From Nereocystis luetkeana (lineage: Eukaryota; Sar; Phaeophyceae; Laminariales; Laminariaceae), in assembly GCA_031213475.1 (NCBI GenBank), contig JARUPZ010000009.1:12550961-12614960 (forward strand): a stretch of 64,000 nt of DNA, given 5' to 3'. Below the pieces are notes generated by a model. The model was given only the letters and a program-made list of their open reading frames with translations. It ran no database searches and was not told the DNA's origin. The position numbers and the translations under genes are program-made. Shown here piece after piece: positions 1 through 11,587 of the stretch. Within the stretch, counting starts at the first letter, position 1. The number at the start of each line of letters is the position of its first letter.

Positions 1-1305
1 TTGTACAGTGGCGGTCACAAAGTATCGTACATATATGCTCCCAGGTACATACTTCAGCAGCAGCAGTAGAAGAATCATATGAAATTGTTGGGTCTACCCT
101 TGCAAGGCTTGGCTTGACACTGGTGGAACGTGGCCCCCTCGTCGAAGAGCCATTTCGTGTTGCTTTGGGCGCCCAGAGCACGTATCACAGAGAGAACACA
201 CTCTCTACCGGGAGAGAAGAGGTTGTCAACGCGCATACGAACGTTTTTTTAAAAAGTATTTCCTTTAGACGAAACATAGTCTCCGGCATTGCACCAGCCA
301 CAGTGGCCACAGTCACGCCTATTTCCGCACAGGACCAACTGAACCAAGGACATCATATTGATACCGGTACCTGGGGTTTTTCGCAATCTGCTTGAGGTCA
401 CATGCAAAGCTCGTCGGGTTGACCTCCATATTTTGTCTTTATCAAAGTCAGGTTTGAGCGGAGTGTTGACCTCCGGAAATGAGGAACTTTAGAAGAATCC
501 CGGTTCACCCTTACCGTATCATGCGTCCCGATGCACTATGGAGGTATCCTATGGTAAGCGTGTACGAACTTTGTTCAGGCTGCTCACGCGAGGAGCTATA
601 CAACCTATTCCAAATCCCGATGAACCATGCCGGAAGTATACCCAGCTACCGCGTGATATGATCGGTTGATATTGCTGAAGGTGAGGAGCCCCGTCAACCA
701 GATACATCCGGTAACTACTGCAGAAGCTATTACAGTACTCCGATCGTATCACGTGTCTTTAGTGAACACCCCCTCGTCACCAACTTCACGCTTGTGACCT
801 CATGAGGTCATACAACGGACCGCCAACATCCATGGCCAGAGGCAACAGGCACCCCCCTTTCATTCGACGGTGTTATCCTATGCAGGCAAGTCTGCCGCAC
901 AGGCGGTTCTTAGTCGGATGCAGCCCGCCCTTCAGGCAAATCTCGCAATCACGGTGGTCAGCGCCTGGTGCAAGCGATGTCTGCCTGGTCAGTGAAACCC
1001 AGATGTGCTCCGTCCCGGTATTGTAGGGACACCGGGGTCTGCGGCCATACGGCAACGGCCATGCATGACATCAACACATCCCCACAGCGCCCAGTCACCC
1101 ACCGCGTACATGTGCGGTGACAAACGCACGTGTATCCACAATTTTGAACAACTGAATACGACTGTACCGTCCCCGACCTATGCGCTCACAATCAAAACAA
1201 AGCATGTACTCAGTACACTCGCAATATCACAGAAAACAAACGATGCTTTGCCACCACCGTGATATGGTCATATTTGCTGGTACGCTGGACTCCAACGCAA
1301 CCCTC
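1..1305. other. non-coding, downstream of the sulfotransferase-like gene
   Basis: No convincing coding sequence. It contains one copy of dispersed repeat C (881-1077) and the short palindrome GACCTCATGAGGTC near 797. The 3' end of the minus-strand gene transcript should fall here; no clear polyadenylation signal was fixed. Confidence 0.5.
881..1077 (+). repeat. dispersed repeat C, copy 1
   Basis: About 195 bp that align with the reverse complement of 14713-14910. Shared words include GCGGTTCTTAGT, GGATGCAGC, CAATGTCTGCCTGGTC (CGATGTCTGCCTGGTC in this copy) and GTGCTCCGTCCCGG. By eye the copies are about 70-75% identical. No terminal repeats or coding potential are seen. Confidence 0.65.
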
Positions 1306-4300
1306 TTAGTGTGTAGCAGTGCATAATCTAGATTCAAAGGAGTCGAACTTGCGTTGCAGGCGTGAGGTAACTACACCAGCACCTGCGAATGGTATCGTTT
1401 CGGTGGATGGGGCGCGTGGTCTTGCTTTACTCATCAAGGACATTTTCAATGGTTCCGCGACGTCTGCGTTAGGCGCGAGAAAGTTCGCAATCGCAGACGA
1501 TTGCTCGATTTCTCCGGCGCGCTCAAAATCGTGGCAGATCACGAAAGAAGGGTCCAATTCGGCGAGGAAGGAGTGCATGACGGCGATGTCCGTGATCAGA
1601 ATTTGCATGTACTCCATGTACCGCAGTTCGGGATTTGTAGCACCCATGCCGCCCAGCGAGCTGCCACGACAAACAGCAATTTATAGAAGCAGCAAGTCAA
1701 CCGACGGTCAGTCAAGCGGGCATTAAACATCATACACAGGTACGGTGTGATAGCAGTGGGGCAATTTCATCGTACGATTGGAGGGAGACCAGACAATATG
1801 AAGTGACGGTTTTCATTTTGGTTGCAACGGCCATGTACGCGTAGTTACCAGCAGTTATCAGCAGCATCCAAACCAAAGGTGCGAACAAGCAGTCGATGCA
1901 TGTCACGCCCGAGGCACCCCTAAACGTCGTGCTGAAGCTCCTTGTAGGAGGAGCCCTATGCAGGTCTTTACACCTCATCGAATGTTTAGGCCTCTTGTAC
2001 GCCCTGCCCAGTGATATTCCATCGCTGACTGCCCTTATAGCTGATGATACTACACAGCATAAGTTGGATTCCAAAACTGTCAGACAGTTGAGGACCCCCG
2101 GCAGCCAGAAATATTCGGGCTCGAAAGTATCCCACCTAACCTTTAGATGTGTATACTACAGTAGTTCTGTGAAATGCCTCAATCAGCACCATAGTACCCC
2201 CGAACCGCTGCGTGTTGCAATATATATAGGTATCGCTTTCTGGTCGAAATGTTTGTGACTGGTTACTATTACAGGGGACCATAGTTAACAGGACCTATGG
2301 TCTCCATAAAAACCTCTATGTTTAACTATTTTTACTAACAATATTTGGTCCTGTTAACTATGCCCCCCCGTAATATTATATACCAGGTCTCATATTATTA
2401 GACACTCCTCGCCTGAGGAATACCCAACCTTTTTGGGATCCCACGGGTATTTAACAATATTGACGGGATGGTTCATCGGGTTAGGCGTGTCATGATGATT
2501 TTTTATATTCGACCGTTTTTTATTCTGAAACGATGTCATGTGGATGTGATATTCGAATTCATGACCAACGACCCATCCATCTCTTACCCATAGACGGCAT
2601 GTGTTAAAGCCTTGGTCCGTTGGGCCACTCGTGCAACAACCTACCCAATCTAAGCCTTTTACAATATGTTCCATATATTACGGGGGACCATAGTTAATAG
2701 GACCAAATATTGTCAGAAAAAATGGTTAAATATATAGGTTTTTTATGTAAACCATAGTTCCTATTAACTATGGTCCCCCGTAATAACTCAAAACCAGGTT
2801 TTGGGAGAGGTACGTCGTGCTCCTGTAGGACCCGTTACAACGAATAAAAGGTTTGCATCGATTGAATTGAAACCCATTTGTTTTTTTTGTGAATCGATTT
2901 GAAAAAGTTGCTGATTGGTCGAACAGTGATCACCACGAATGCATTCGTTATTATGGCCGAGGTAAAATCGATCTGATAGATGTGAAATATATCTCCCCAA
3001 AAACATATTTTGGAACAAATAATATCGAATTGGTTCAAATCCAATATAAATGTGAGGAGTTCATCGAACTTCCATGGCATGCTAGCACTGGGCTAACATC
3101 CCCGAGGCAGTCCATCGCTGTTTGGGCACTTTCGACGACCACCATCAAGGCAGTAAATCATCAACCTCAACGAGTAGCGACTAGGGCATAGCAGTCGCGC
3201 CCACGGTTGCAGAACATAACACAGCGTGCCCCTTGCGGTGGCTCCTCAAAACAGGTCGAGGCGGTCGTAAGCCCATTTTCCCCGCCAGCTCGATCGGATA
3301 ACCGCCACGTAAACCAAGCATTCAACCCAAAATACCGAGAAAATAGTAAGACTACGAAAGCTGCGTCGCTGTCGCTGCGCCCCCCTTGCGTGGCGTACAG
3401 GGCTTCCTCCGCCCACCCAAGAGAGACTGAGATTTATAGCTGCGCCACCAACAATCAACAGAGGCTGGATGTGGCGCCCACGCCGCCCTGCACGCCATCG
3501 CTCTCATCAGGTTTTCTCGATGCTTGTCAGCTGGGTGCTGTCTGTGTGATATACTGCATTATTTCGATCGCATAAAAAATGTCTAGAAGAATACTTGGTT
3601 TCTCGATAGGCACTACATGCGTATTTTTTCCACCACATACATCCAACCGCATTCAATTCGATTCATACAGCATCGATTCGATGCAAAATTGTCCGTGTTC
3701 GTTAAAACCGCCCCGTATGCGAGGAGCGAAAATGGTAGGTGGACCCCTAGACCGCAGCATGCGTAAAACTCACACTTAACTTCCTTCATTTTTGAGAAGC
3801 ATACTACGGCGGCGCTACTGCATTGTACTACTATTTATATGTACTGCGTTCTGAGATGGATACCGTCGTCCAAAACAGGACGGTCGGTACGTTGTTGGAT
3901 ACCGGCTGCTCGAAACAGGCTACCGTAGTACGGTGTTTTACCGGTATTTTCCGGTTTGTAGAAGAACGAATACCGATAGTTTTGCTTCGGCATTCCTCGG
4001 AATTTACGCACGATATCGAATTACGGTACGTATATGTATCGGAATTGACTCCATGTTCCATCAGTATTAAATTTACTGGTAATCATACTCGCGGTAGTAC
4101 CGTGGTACCGAGTACGATGGAATATTTTACGTGGCATGCCAATACACCCAGCACGCGGGTCACAGCACTATATGTACACGAAGTACTTCGTTGAAGTAGG
4201 CTACGCCTGTAGTGTGTGGTGTATGCCGATTTAATGATAACAACACCTCCACTGACTTTGCAACAAACTCGAAAATCATGCAAAGTGAGATTAAGCTGCC

Positions 4301-7300
4301 CTCTTGCTTACTCGGTGACCGATCCACTTCTTACAGTTAGTTGTTGTTGTAAACGAGGCACATATCGTATACCGGGTGAACATTAAACACGTCATTATAT
4401 TATCCTCTTGCTACTGTACGTACTGGCTGATGATGTTATCACAATTACTCATTTCCCTGAAATCTAGGCCCTACAGCAGTAGTAGTCACAACACAGGGGG
4501 GGTGACAAACTACTACAACTATCGTAATACGGTATCGGTATTTTTGCCCACACGGCTTGAGTTTCCGTCCGTTGTGGTTCGCTGTTAGGCCATACATAGG
4601 TGTTGTCTTGTGCCGTGCGGAGGCTTTCGTGCAGGGCGGAGGATCAATACCAAAGTACCGTAATACGGTATCGCTACTTCGCAATCGGTATGATACCGAG
4701 AAATAAATACGGATACCGTCTGTGTTTGTAGTTTGGGCTTACCTATCCCGACACCGATTCACGGTCATCCTAGTGCGGTACGGTGTCGGTATCCATCCCT
4801 GATAGCATTGATCCCACTGCGGTTTCAAGCCCAAATATTTGTTATTGAACGGGCTCCTTAATAAGCGAGGAGTTACAACATAGTGAATATGGAGACGTTT
4901 TTGGGTGATTCGTGACCGGCTACAAACCGATATCCGACATGGCATCCTAACCGTAAGAAACGAAGCAAGAGTTAACCCATGGTTGGCGTCCATACCCCTC
5001 CCACCGCTTCCTTGGCCTACGAGCTGTCGTTCTGGCGTCTTGAGTTTACTCCGAGCTATTGGTACGCTAGACGATGAAGTTACCCCCCTCCCAACATTGT
5101 TCTGTGACTGACATGACTGACTACTGATATGAATGCTACTAATACTAATACTACTTCTTCCTTCACTGAGGGATCTCCCACAACAACTAAACGCTTTTCG
5201 TGTTTTCGCGAGGTAGGTGTCCGAGCAGGCTTATCAGTAGATAAACGTCGGCTCGTGGGCGATACACTCGTAATAGCGTAGAGTTCCTCGTGTTAGGCAC
5301 CTGAGGTAAAAATGTAGGTGTTTCGAACCGCGGCGACAATATGATGAACCCTCTGACGACGTGTCCCCTTTTTCATCTGGCGTGCCAAAATGCTTGTCAT
5401 CAGGTGGGTGGCTCTGCCGTTGACGTGCAGCAAAATTGAACTACAGCAACGGCACGAAGTGCGACGGTTCGCAACCAGCGTGTCCAGGCCTACATGCAGC
5501 ACAGTAGCATCATGACCATTCTACTAACTGCCAGTGCCGAAATGCGCTAAACCAAACCGTTGTACCGTTGTAACAGCACCCTGCGTCGGAGCACGATTCC
5601 GTGTTGTCAGACATCCATCTTGCTGACGACATTGCATCAACTCGTTTTCTTCAAGTGTAGCACGACCATAGCAACAATTAGCCAGCATTCTTGGTTAGTG
5701 AAGCGTGCTGGGGTAGGGGTGAAATAATGCTTGAACCCAAACATGAAACATGTGAGTGCCACCCCTTCCGTGTAGCAAGCCTGATCTCCTCCTTCCTTAG
5801 CACATTTCGGCTCCTTTCCCTCAAGTCCAGCCAGTACACAAACAATCACGTCTACGCATAGCAGACATTTAGAGTGGGAGGCGTGCCAGTGTAGTAGCTA
5901 GACGTTTGAGTATAAACAATACTCACTGACAGGACCCCCCAACAGAGATGCTCCCGGAAACCTTTCGACACGATAACTTGCTCGAAGCTATTTTTCGATC
6001 CTAACGGATTGTGAATCGGGTTTGACTTGCACTGCTGACTTTCAATACTTTCAATGTCTCTCACGGTGGGTTGGTTGGTTGGCGAAATACGAAGCCCCTT
6101 ATTATGTAAGAAGCGTAATACAAATGACAGGCATGCGCCTATCAAGCATTACGTATGCAGCACATGGCATGGGTTGGATCCACTAGCGACATGATAACAT
6201 GCTATACGAAGTATGTTGGCTTCGGTTGGGTGGAATTGAGGTGCGGCATCATGGGTGGGCGGTCTGGTGGGTCGGTTGGGTTCGATTGAGGTGGGGTGTG
6301 GCAGCACCGGTGGGTGGGCGGGGGCAGGGATGGGTGCGTGTTTGCGTGCGGATGGGTAGATGGGTGTGTGGGTGGGTGAATGGGTGGGGTTGGGTTGGGT
6401 GCACCAGCGATACAACAACAAAGTCCTCATTCAGCTGGATCGGTATCCACTCTTCACCGCCTCGGAGTCATCGAACTCCGACGATGAAAGGCGGCGTTGG
6501 GCCTCCCCGTTCACCCTGCTTCTGCTCTAAGCAGTTTTCGAAACTATGGGTAATGCAACTGGTGAAGTTGTCAAACGCTGTCGCTATACGTACAACGCCA
6601 AATCGACGCTTGTCAGGGCGTCCGACACGAACACCAACCCTGTTGTAGATCTCGTGGGAACCGACATACCCTTGCCAAATTCGTGTCAAACAAGCGTCGC
6701 AGTCACAACATCGGAAGCAGGGCCGCAAGCGACTGCTCCAGCCCTCGCATAGAACACCTGGGACGTGTCGTACATGAGCAACACATCAACACCAAATCAC
6801 GCGTTCTACGGTAGAGGTAGCAAATGTATTTGCGCTATTTTTATTCTGAATGGCGGGGCACCTAAACCCAAAACCATCGGAATGCCAATCTTGTTTCGAA
6901 AAATGACGTGTTAGTATACTTTGGCCATGGAGTTATTCATCGGAAGGTATTTTGATTTATGCGGAAGTCAGTTTTGGGGTGAGGTATGAGCTCCTCAAGT
7001 GAGGAGCCTCAGAAAATGTAGGGTGAACCTCTATCGTAGAACACCTTAAAAATATCTAAAATTTGGTATCACTATATTGGAAGCAGAACCGTAACACATT
7101 GTTTTTGGTTGACTCACTCTTGGAACCGGCGGTGAACCGTATCGGCCACCAGAATATCCTCCGCAGGTCGCTGCAAGTAGAGGACTCGAAAGTCCACCCC
7201 CTCCGCCTCCGCCGCCTCGGCAAGCAGCCGTAGGTCAAGGTACTTCAACACCTTGTCAAGACCGAACCCATCTGGGTACGAGTACTTCCCGTGGACAAAC

Positions 7301-7722
7301 ATCACGGTTCCCGGGGATGGCAGTTCCGCCTCTCGCTCCGCCAGTCTCTGCATCTCAGCCCTACCCCAGCCAAGGACATCGCTGTAGTGATGCACTTTTT
7401 TCCCCATGGAATACTGAATGTGGTAAATCCCGACGTTGACGGTGTCGTCTGCAGTCAGCCGGACAAGGTGGTCGTTTTTTCTGAACAGGTTATCGTCTAC
7501 CTGCAGGACGTAGTCGTGCCCGGTGCCTTCTAGTCCCACCGCCAGAACCAGGCGAAGTTTTGAGCTGAAAACGGTTTTCGGCAATGGTGAGGAGGCGTCG
7601 TCCGTGCCCGAAACTGCAAGGTCGGGAGAGCTAGACGCGACCGCCGCCACTAACGTAGCCACCATCACCATCACCCCCGCCGCCACCACTCCAGCTGAAC
7701 CCCTCTTCCGACGTTGGATCAT
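1306..7722 (-). CDS. sulfotransferase-like type II membrane protein, two exons
   Basis: Two minus-strand exons, 7722-7118 and 1660-1306, join into about 319 residues. Exon 1 opens with a basic cytosolic start (MIQRRKRG) and a hydrophobic anchor at about residues 9-31, as in Golgi type II enzymes. The segment LVLAVGLEGTGHDYV (about 58-72) resembles the PAPS-binding P-loop of sulfotransferases, and RVLYLQRPAEDILVADTVHRR (about 178-198, last residue omitted: RVLYLQRPAEDILVADTVHR) resembles their second nucleotide-binding segment. The donor reads A|GTGAGT at 7118/7117. The acceptor is TTTGTCGTGGCAG at 1661, and the phases agree: GA from exon 1 plus C from exon 2 makes Asp. Exon 2 (ITDIAVMHSFLAELDPSFVICHDF) continues the same acidic, hydrophobic style and stops at 1306. 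In the family such enzymes transfer sulfate to polysaccharides or proteins; the substrate here is unknown. The gene model is firm. The enzyme class is inferred from two short motifs, so another P-loop fold is possible. Confidence 0.72.
2267..2375 (-). mobile_element. MITE-A copy 1 (TA-flanked, about 109 bp)
   Basis: Starts TATTACAGGGGACC and ends CCCCCGTAATA. The ends are near-perfect inverted repeats of about 28 bp (core GGACCATAGTTAACAGGACC). The interior contains AATATTTGGTCC, which places it in inverse orientation to copies 2 and 3. The TA at each boundary suits a Tc1/mariner-type target duplication, though TA could belong to the repeat itself. There is no coding capacity, so it is non-autonomous. 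Confidence 0.82.
2676..2785 (+). mobile_element. MITE-A copy 2
   Basis: Starts TATTACGGGGGACCATAG and ends CTATGGTCCCCCGTAATA. The terminal inverted repeats are about 28 bp with a roughly 50-bp AT-rich middle (AAATATATAGG). It lies 300 bp from copy 1 in the opposite orientation, so the pair could also form a larger fold-back. Confidence 0.85.
3860..4770. repeat. cluster of short TACCG/CGGTA palindromes
   Basis: The words TACCGTAATACGGTATC, CCGTAGTACGGTG, GGTACCGTG and CGGTATGATACCG recur through this stretch. They make it dense in short inverted repeats, but they do not form a regular tandem array. I see no coding sequence. Confidence 0.4.
6225..6401. repeat. G-rich GGGTGGGT low-complexity tract
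   Basis: The plus strand is a run of GGTGGG, TGGGTG and GGTTGGG words with few C residues. Several GGG blocks lie close together, so G-quadruplex formation in the intron is possible. Apparent ORFs here are composition artefacts. Confidence 0.6.
6801..7045 (+). mobile_element. MITE-B copy 1 (245 bp)
   Basis: The ends GCGTTCTACGGTAGAGGT and ACCTCTATCGTAGAACACC are inverted repeats. The interior matches 60822-61064 in the same order: GGTAGCAAATG, TCTGAATG, GGCCATGG, TATTCAT, AAGTCAG, then the hairpin GAGCTCCTCAAGTGAGGAGC. It lies in the intron 72 bp from the 5' splice site of the sulfotransferase-like gene. No ORF. Confidence 0.8.
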
Positions 7723-8395
7723 GATCCCTTGTGCCTCCGCCGTTTTTACGCAGCTTCCGGCGGGCGTTTCAAACAGCGCGAGATCCGGGGCCTCAAGTTG
7801 ACCTGCGTGCGGTTTTCGGAAACACGACGGTGCGCGAGGGTAACCACGGGAACGTTCAGCGAAAGCGAGATGCGTAACGGAAGAAAGGATGCTGGGGCAG
7901 GGGGGGCACGTATGAGCCCTACATCGCTGGGTATCTTTACTAAGGTTGCAACCTTATACTCGTACGGGTTTCCCTTCTTCTACATGTGTTTTTGAGAATA
8001 GCCGATGGGGTTGTTGGTCGGGTTCGCGTATATTGTTGTCAATGTATTACGTTATTGATGATGCACATGGATATCCTCATATGATCAGAACAAGAAATAC
8101 CCCTGTACATGTGGTGTTACAATTTTTGAGCTCCTCACATGAGGAGCTCAACATCTTACCGCAAAGACGTTCGGGTGCGCAACCCCATCAACGTTTCGAT
8201 GCGTTATTCATAGTAATAAATAGGCGAGTATAAACATCACACTAACCGATATAATACCAATGGTTGCTCACTTGAGGAGTTCAACCGGTCAGAGAACAGT
8301 GAGAAAAGTTGTAATGCCCGTACCGTGACTTTGCTCGAACCTGAATAACAACTGCAAAAGGACCTAGGGCAAGGGACACATACCACTCTTCCTAT
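7723..8395. other. 5' flank of the sulfotransferase-like gene
   Basis: This is the upstream side of the minus-strand gene, so it should hold its promoter and 5' UTR. No TATA box or initiator could be fixed. A 22-bp near-perfect palindrome is listed separately at 8128. Otherwise nothing recognisable. Confidence 0.35.
8128..8149. repeat. palindrome GAGCTCCTC-acat-GAGGAGCTC
   Basis: Two 9-bp perfect arms are separated by 4 bp (CACATG centre). The same hairpin occurs inside MITE-B copies (near 6988 and 61011) and in weaker form near 19078 and 58021. This may be a solo relic of that family. Confidence 0.6.
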
Positions 8396-9651
8396 CTACT
8401 TGCAGGAACCGTTTAATACCAGGGACAGTCTAATACCAGGAACAGTCTAATACCAGGGACAGTCTAATACCAGGAACAGTCTATTACCAGGAACAGTCTA
8501 ATACCAGGAACAGTCTAATACCAGGGACAGTCTACTTGCAGGTACAGTCTAACACCAGGGACAGTCTAATACCAGGGACGTTCTACTTGCAGGAACAGTC
8601 TACTTGCAGGAGCAGTCTAATACCAGGGACAGTCAAATACCAGGATCAGTCAACCAGGGACAGTCTACTACCAGGAACAACAAACAGTCTAATACCAGGA
8701 ACAACAGTCTAATACCAGGGGCAGTCTAATACCAGGGACAGTATAATACCAGTGACAGTCTAATACCAGGAACAGTCTATACCAGGGGCAGTCTACTTGC
8801 AGGAATAGTCTACTTGTAGGAGCAGTGTAATACCAGGGACAGTCTACGTGCAGGAACAGTCTAATACCAGGGACAGTCTAATACCAGGGACAATCCAATA
8901 CCAGGAACAGTCTAATACCAGGAACAACCTAATACCACGGACAGTCTAATACCAGGGACAGTCTACCAACCAAGAACAGTCTAATACCAGGAACAGTCTA
9001 ATACCAGGAACAGTCTAATACCAGGTACAGTCTAATACCAGGGACAGTCTAATACCAGGAACAATCTAATACCAGGAACAACAGTCTACTTACTTGCAGG
9101 AGCAGTCTATTACCAGGGACAGTCTAAGGCTCATTCTTAACGGAGAGCTTTTTTTCCAATTTTTTCCCAAGTTTGGAAATAATCGGAGATATCGAGGCGT
9201 TCTGTCACTATATTATTCGTGAAATTCTCCAGAAGCAAAAATATCAAGTTCGTTAACATTCCAATATTTGGAAAAAAACAGGAAAATATGGAAGATTGAA
9301 AAAATTGCGCGAAAAAAATGTCGAAAAATTGGAAAAACTGCTCTCCGATAAGAATGACCATTCCAATATTTAATTTGGGAAAAAAACTGGAAAATATGGA
9401 AGATTGAAAAATTGCGCGAAAAAAATGTCGAAAATTTGGAAAAACCGCTCTCCGATAAGAATGACCATTCCAATATTCGAAAAAAACCCAGGGAAATATG
9501 GAAGATTAAAAATTGCGCGAAAAAAATGTCGAAAATTTGGAAAAACAGCTCTCCGATAAGAATGACCCTAATACCAGGGACAGTCTAATACCAGGAACAA
9601 ACAGTCTAATACCAGGACCAGTCTAATACCAGGGACAGTCTACTTGCAGGT
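8396..9651. repeat. 17-bp minisatellite (CTAATACCAGGGACAGT)
   Basis: The tandem unit CTAATACCAGG(G/A)ACAGT is repeated about 45 times, with variants (CTACTTGCAGG(A/T)ACAGT) and small deletions. The array is broken at 9128-9567 by an inserted TIR element and resumes at 9568. It is non-coding in all frames. Confidence 0.93.
9128..9567. mobile_element. TIR element nested in the minisatellite (440 bp)
   Basis: The left end GGCTCATTCTTAACGGAGAGC and the right end GCTCTCCGATAAGAATGACC are inverted repeats with one indel and a mismatch. The flanks are CTAA (9124-9127) and CTAA (9568-9571), a plausible 4-bp target duplication. Its right part (about 9257-9567) is three tandem copies of a roughly 105-bp unit (ATATGGAAGATTGAAAAA, TGCGCGAAAAAAATGTCGAAAA). 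Each unit ends with the terminal motif CTCTCCGATAAGAATGACC. No coding sequence. Confidence 0.72.
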
Positions 9652-10824
9652 ACTCAATAACGAACAACGGGGCAACGCACCGCACATCGACTACGGTAGA
9701 CGGAATCACGCACGCAATTAATGTACCTACTCATAGGCATGATAACCGCACCAGACACGTACGAGCTGGGCCGAGCTAAACTCCCTATCTTTCGTCAGCG
9801 ACGAATACCGCTTGCAAAATATACTCCAATGTCGCATATTTGGATCATACTCACCCCAACGAACAGCGAAAGGGGGTGTCAAAACAGTTGATCTTAGTTG
9901 AGGTATATAGAATGGTGCTAGCGGCGAAACGTGTCCCGACCAACCACGGGCCTAACAAAAGGTCAGTAACAGTAGTCGGGGGTTTTCCGTAGGAAAACAT
10001 AGTTGCATTTCACTTTTTCTCTCAATGAGCCGATGCCAGGTACTCTAAGGCATATATATCTGGAGAATATTCCGCGCAAATGTTCGTAGAATTGACTCCA
10101 TAGAACCAACTTCCAGTGCAATTTATCGACGAACGTTGATGCTATACAGCGATCACAGTTTCACTGCACAGTGGTCTAAATAAATGTGCACGCCGTTTGA
10201 TAAATTCAGATAGTGGGATTTTGCTGCACGTGCTCTGTCCGCCCCACTCGGCCCCTTGACAAAGGGTGCGAGGTGCTCCATTGTTTATCTCCGGAATATA
10301 GGTAAGGCCCGCATAACATCATGAAGAAGACGCACAAATTTCTGCCAGAAAAAATACGATTAATTAAACGCCGTCGGGTAACTTTCTAATAATAAGAAGA
10401 AATGCGTGGACTTCCGACTCTCAAGACATTGCCGGTGATCTTTTTCCACTTGTACCAGCTTGTATCGGAAGTATGTATGGGCCGAAAAATGACTTGGTTC
10501 CAGTGCAATATTGGAAACTGAATTAGGTTTTGGGTGGAGGTTGTAGTGGACTTGGTTTCTCGGTATGTATTATGGGGATCGCAGTTTCCTTGTTTTTTGT
10601 GTGGGAGGTCGAAATCGGCTTGATTTCTGTGTTGGGATCGAAATTGACTTTATTTTAGTCTAGGTGCCGAAATTGACTTGGCGTTCGTTTCGGGGGTCGG
10701 TATTTCGTCAGGAGGCCAAACTATTTTCTAGATACACGACAGCTAGCAAACAAATACTACAGATACATCCATGGTACCATACGTTTTTCGAAATTACGAT
10801 AGTGTAGCCCAAATTATTAAATCC

Positions 10825-10856
<32 letters not shown>

Positions 10857-11587
10857 CACGATACATCTTGTCATCTTACTGTACCGTACTATTCAGTAAA
10901 TCCTAGATATATCCTGCTGGGCGGCTGCGTCGAAAACGTTACCATGGACGTAGACTCTTCGCCTCGTGATTTTTCCGTATAGAAAGACAGACGAATGCGA
11001 CTTCAGTGGGGGTTTCTGAATAAGGCGTTGGTGTGCCAGAGCGCTATGACCGCAAAATTGCGGGCAGCCGCCTTACTCGTCAATACGGCGGTTACAGCCT
11101 TATCGAGTGTGTGGGATTACCTCATTAAGGCGCTTACTGCCTTATCGAGGGAAGTACCTTGTTTAAATGTGTGGTACAATATGTATGAACCTAACAGTGC
11201 GCAAGATGTAAGACCTGTTGGAAATATTTCATTATTATCTCAGCAGAGTTGACAGAATACACGTTTCAACGCTATTAAAAACGACTGACTTTGTTGCCGT
11301 ACTGGGACTACTTGTATTTGATAGCACCACTCCACCTTGCTGGTGTAGGTGCACCAGTCCGGCAGAGTGCAGCACTACTGTGCTGTGTCAAGACCAGGAA
11401 CACCACACCGGAGCCATGCAACACAAGTCTGCTACGCTACCCCCCGTCCCCTTCCTGGGCCAACCCCCCCACCCTCATGGCCGCCTGCCGTCGCAGTGGC
11501 TTGGACGCATGCGCTTCGATGAACGCCATCCTGGCTTTCTGCAGGTGGAAGGCGCGTTGCCACTGCCACCCTCTTCCGCTGCCGACT
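9652..11587. other. non-coding stretch
   Basis: No supported gene. It includes degenerate repeats of CGAAATTGACTTGG/TCGGTATGTAT at about 10490-10700 and a (TA)14 microsatellite at 10825-10852. It also has two direct words GCCTTATCGAG at about 11096-11150. Short ORFs here have no recognisable domain. Confidence 0.4.
10825..10852. repeat. (TA)n microsatellite
   Basis: Fourteen TA units, continuing into TGTATG. Simple sequence repeat. Confidence 0.95.

Larger units (their letters stand above)
1661..7117 (-). other. 5.46 kb intron of the sulfotransferase-like gene
   Basis: This interval lies between the GTGAGT donor (7117-7112) and the GCAG acceptor (1664-1661). It holds two MITE-A copies (2267-2375, 2676-2785), one MITE-B copy (6801-7045), a G-rich GGGTGGGT tract (6225-6401) and a stretch at about 3860-4770 rich in short palindromes such as TACCGTA and ATACGGTATC. 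No ORF inside it looks coding. The size is inferred from the two-exon model; extra small exons cannot be excluded without transcript data. Confidence 0.6.

Noticed and set aside
8396-9651. CRISPR-like array
   Set aside because: Units are contiguous 17-mers without unique spacers, and the context is eukaryotic. It is a minisatellite.
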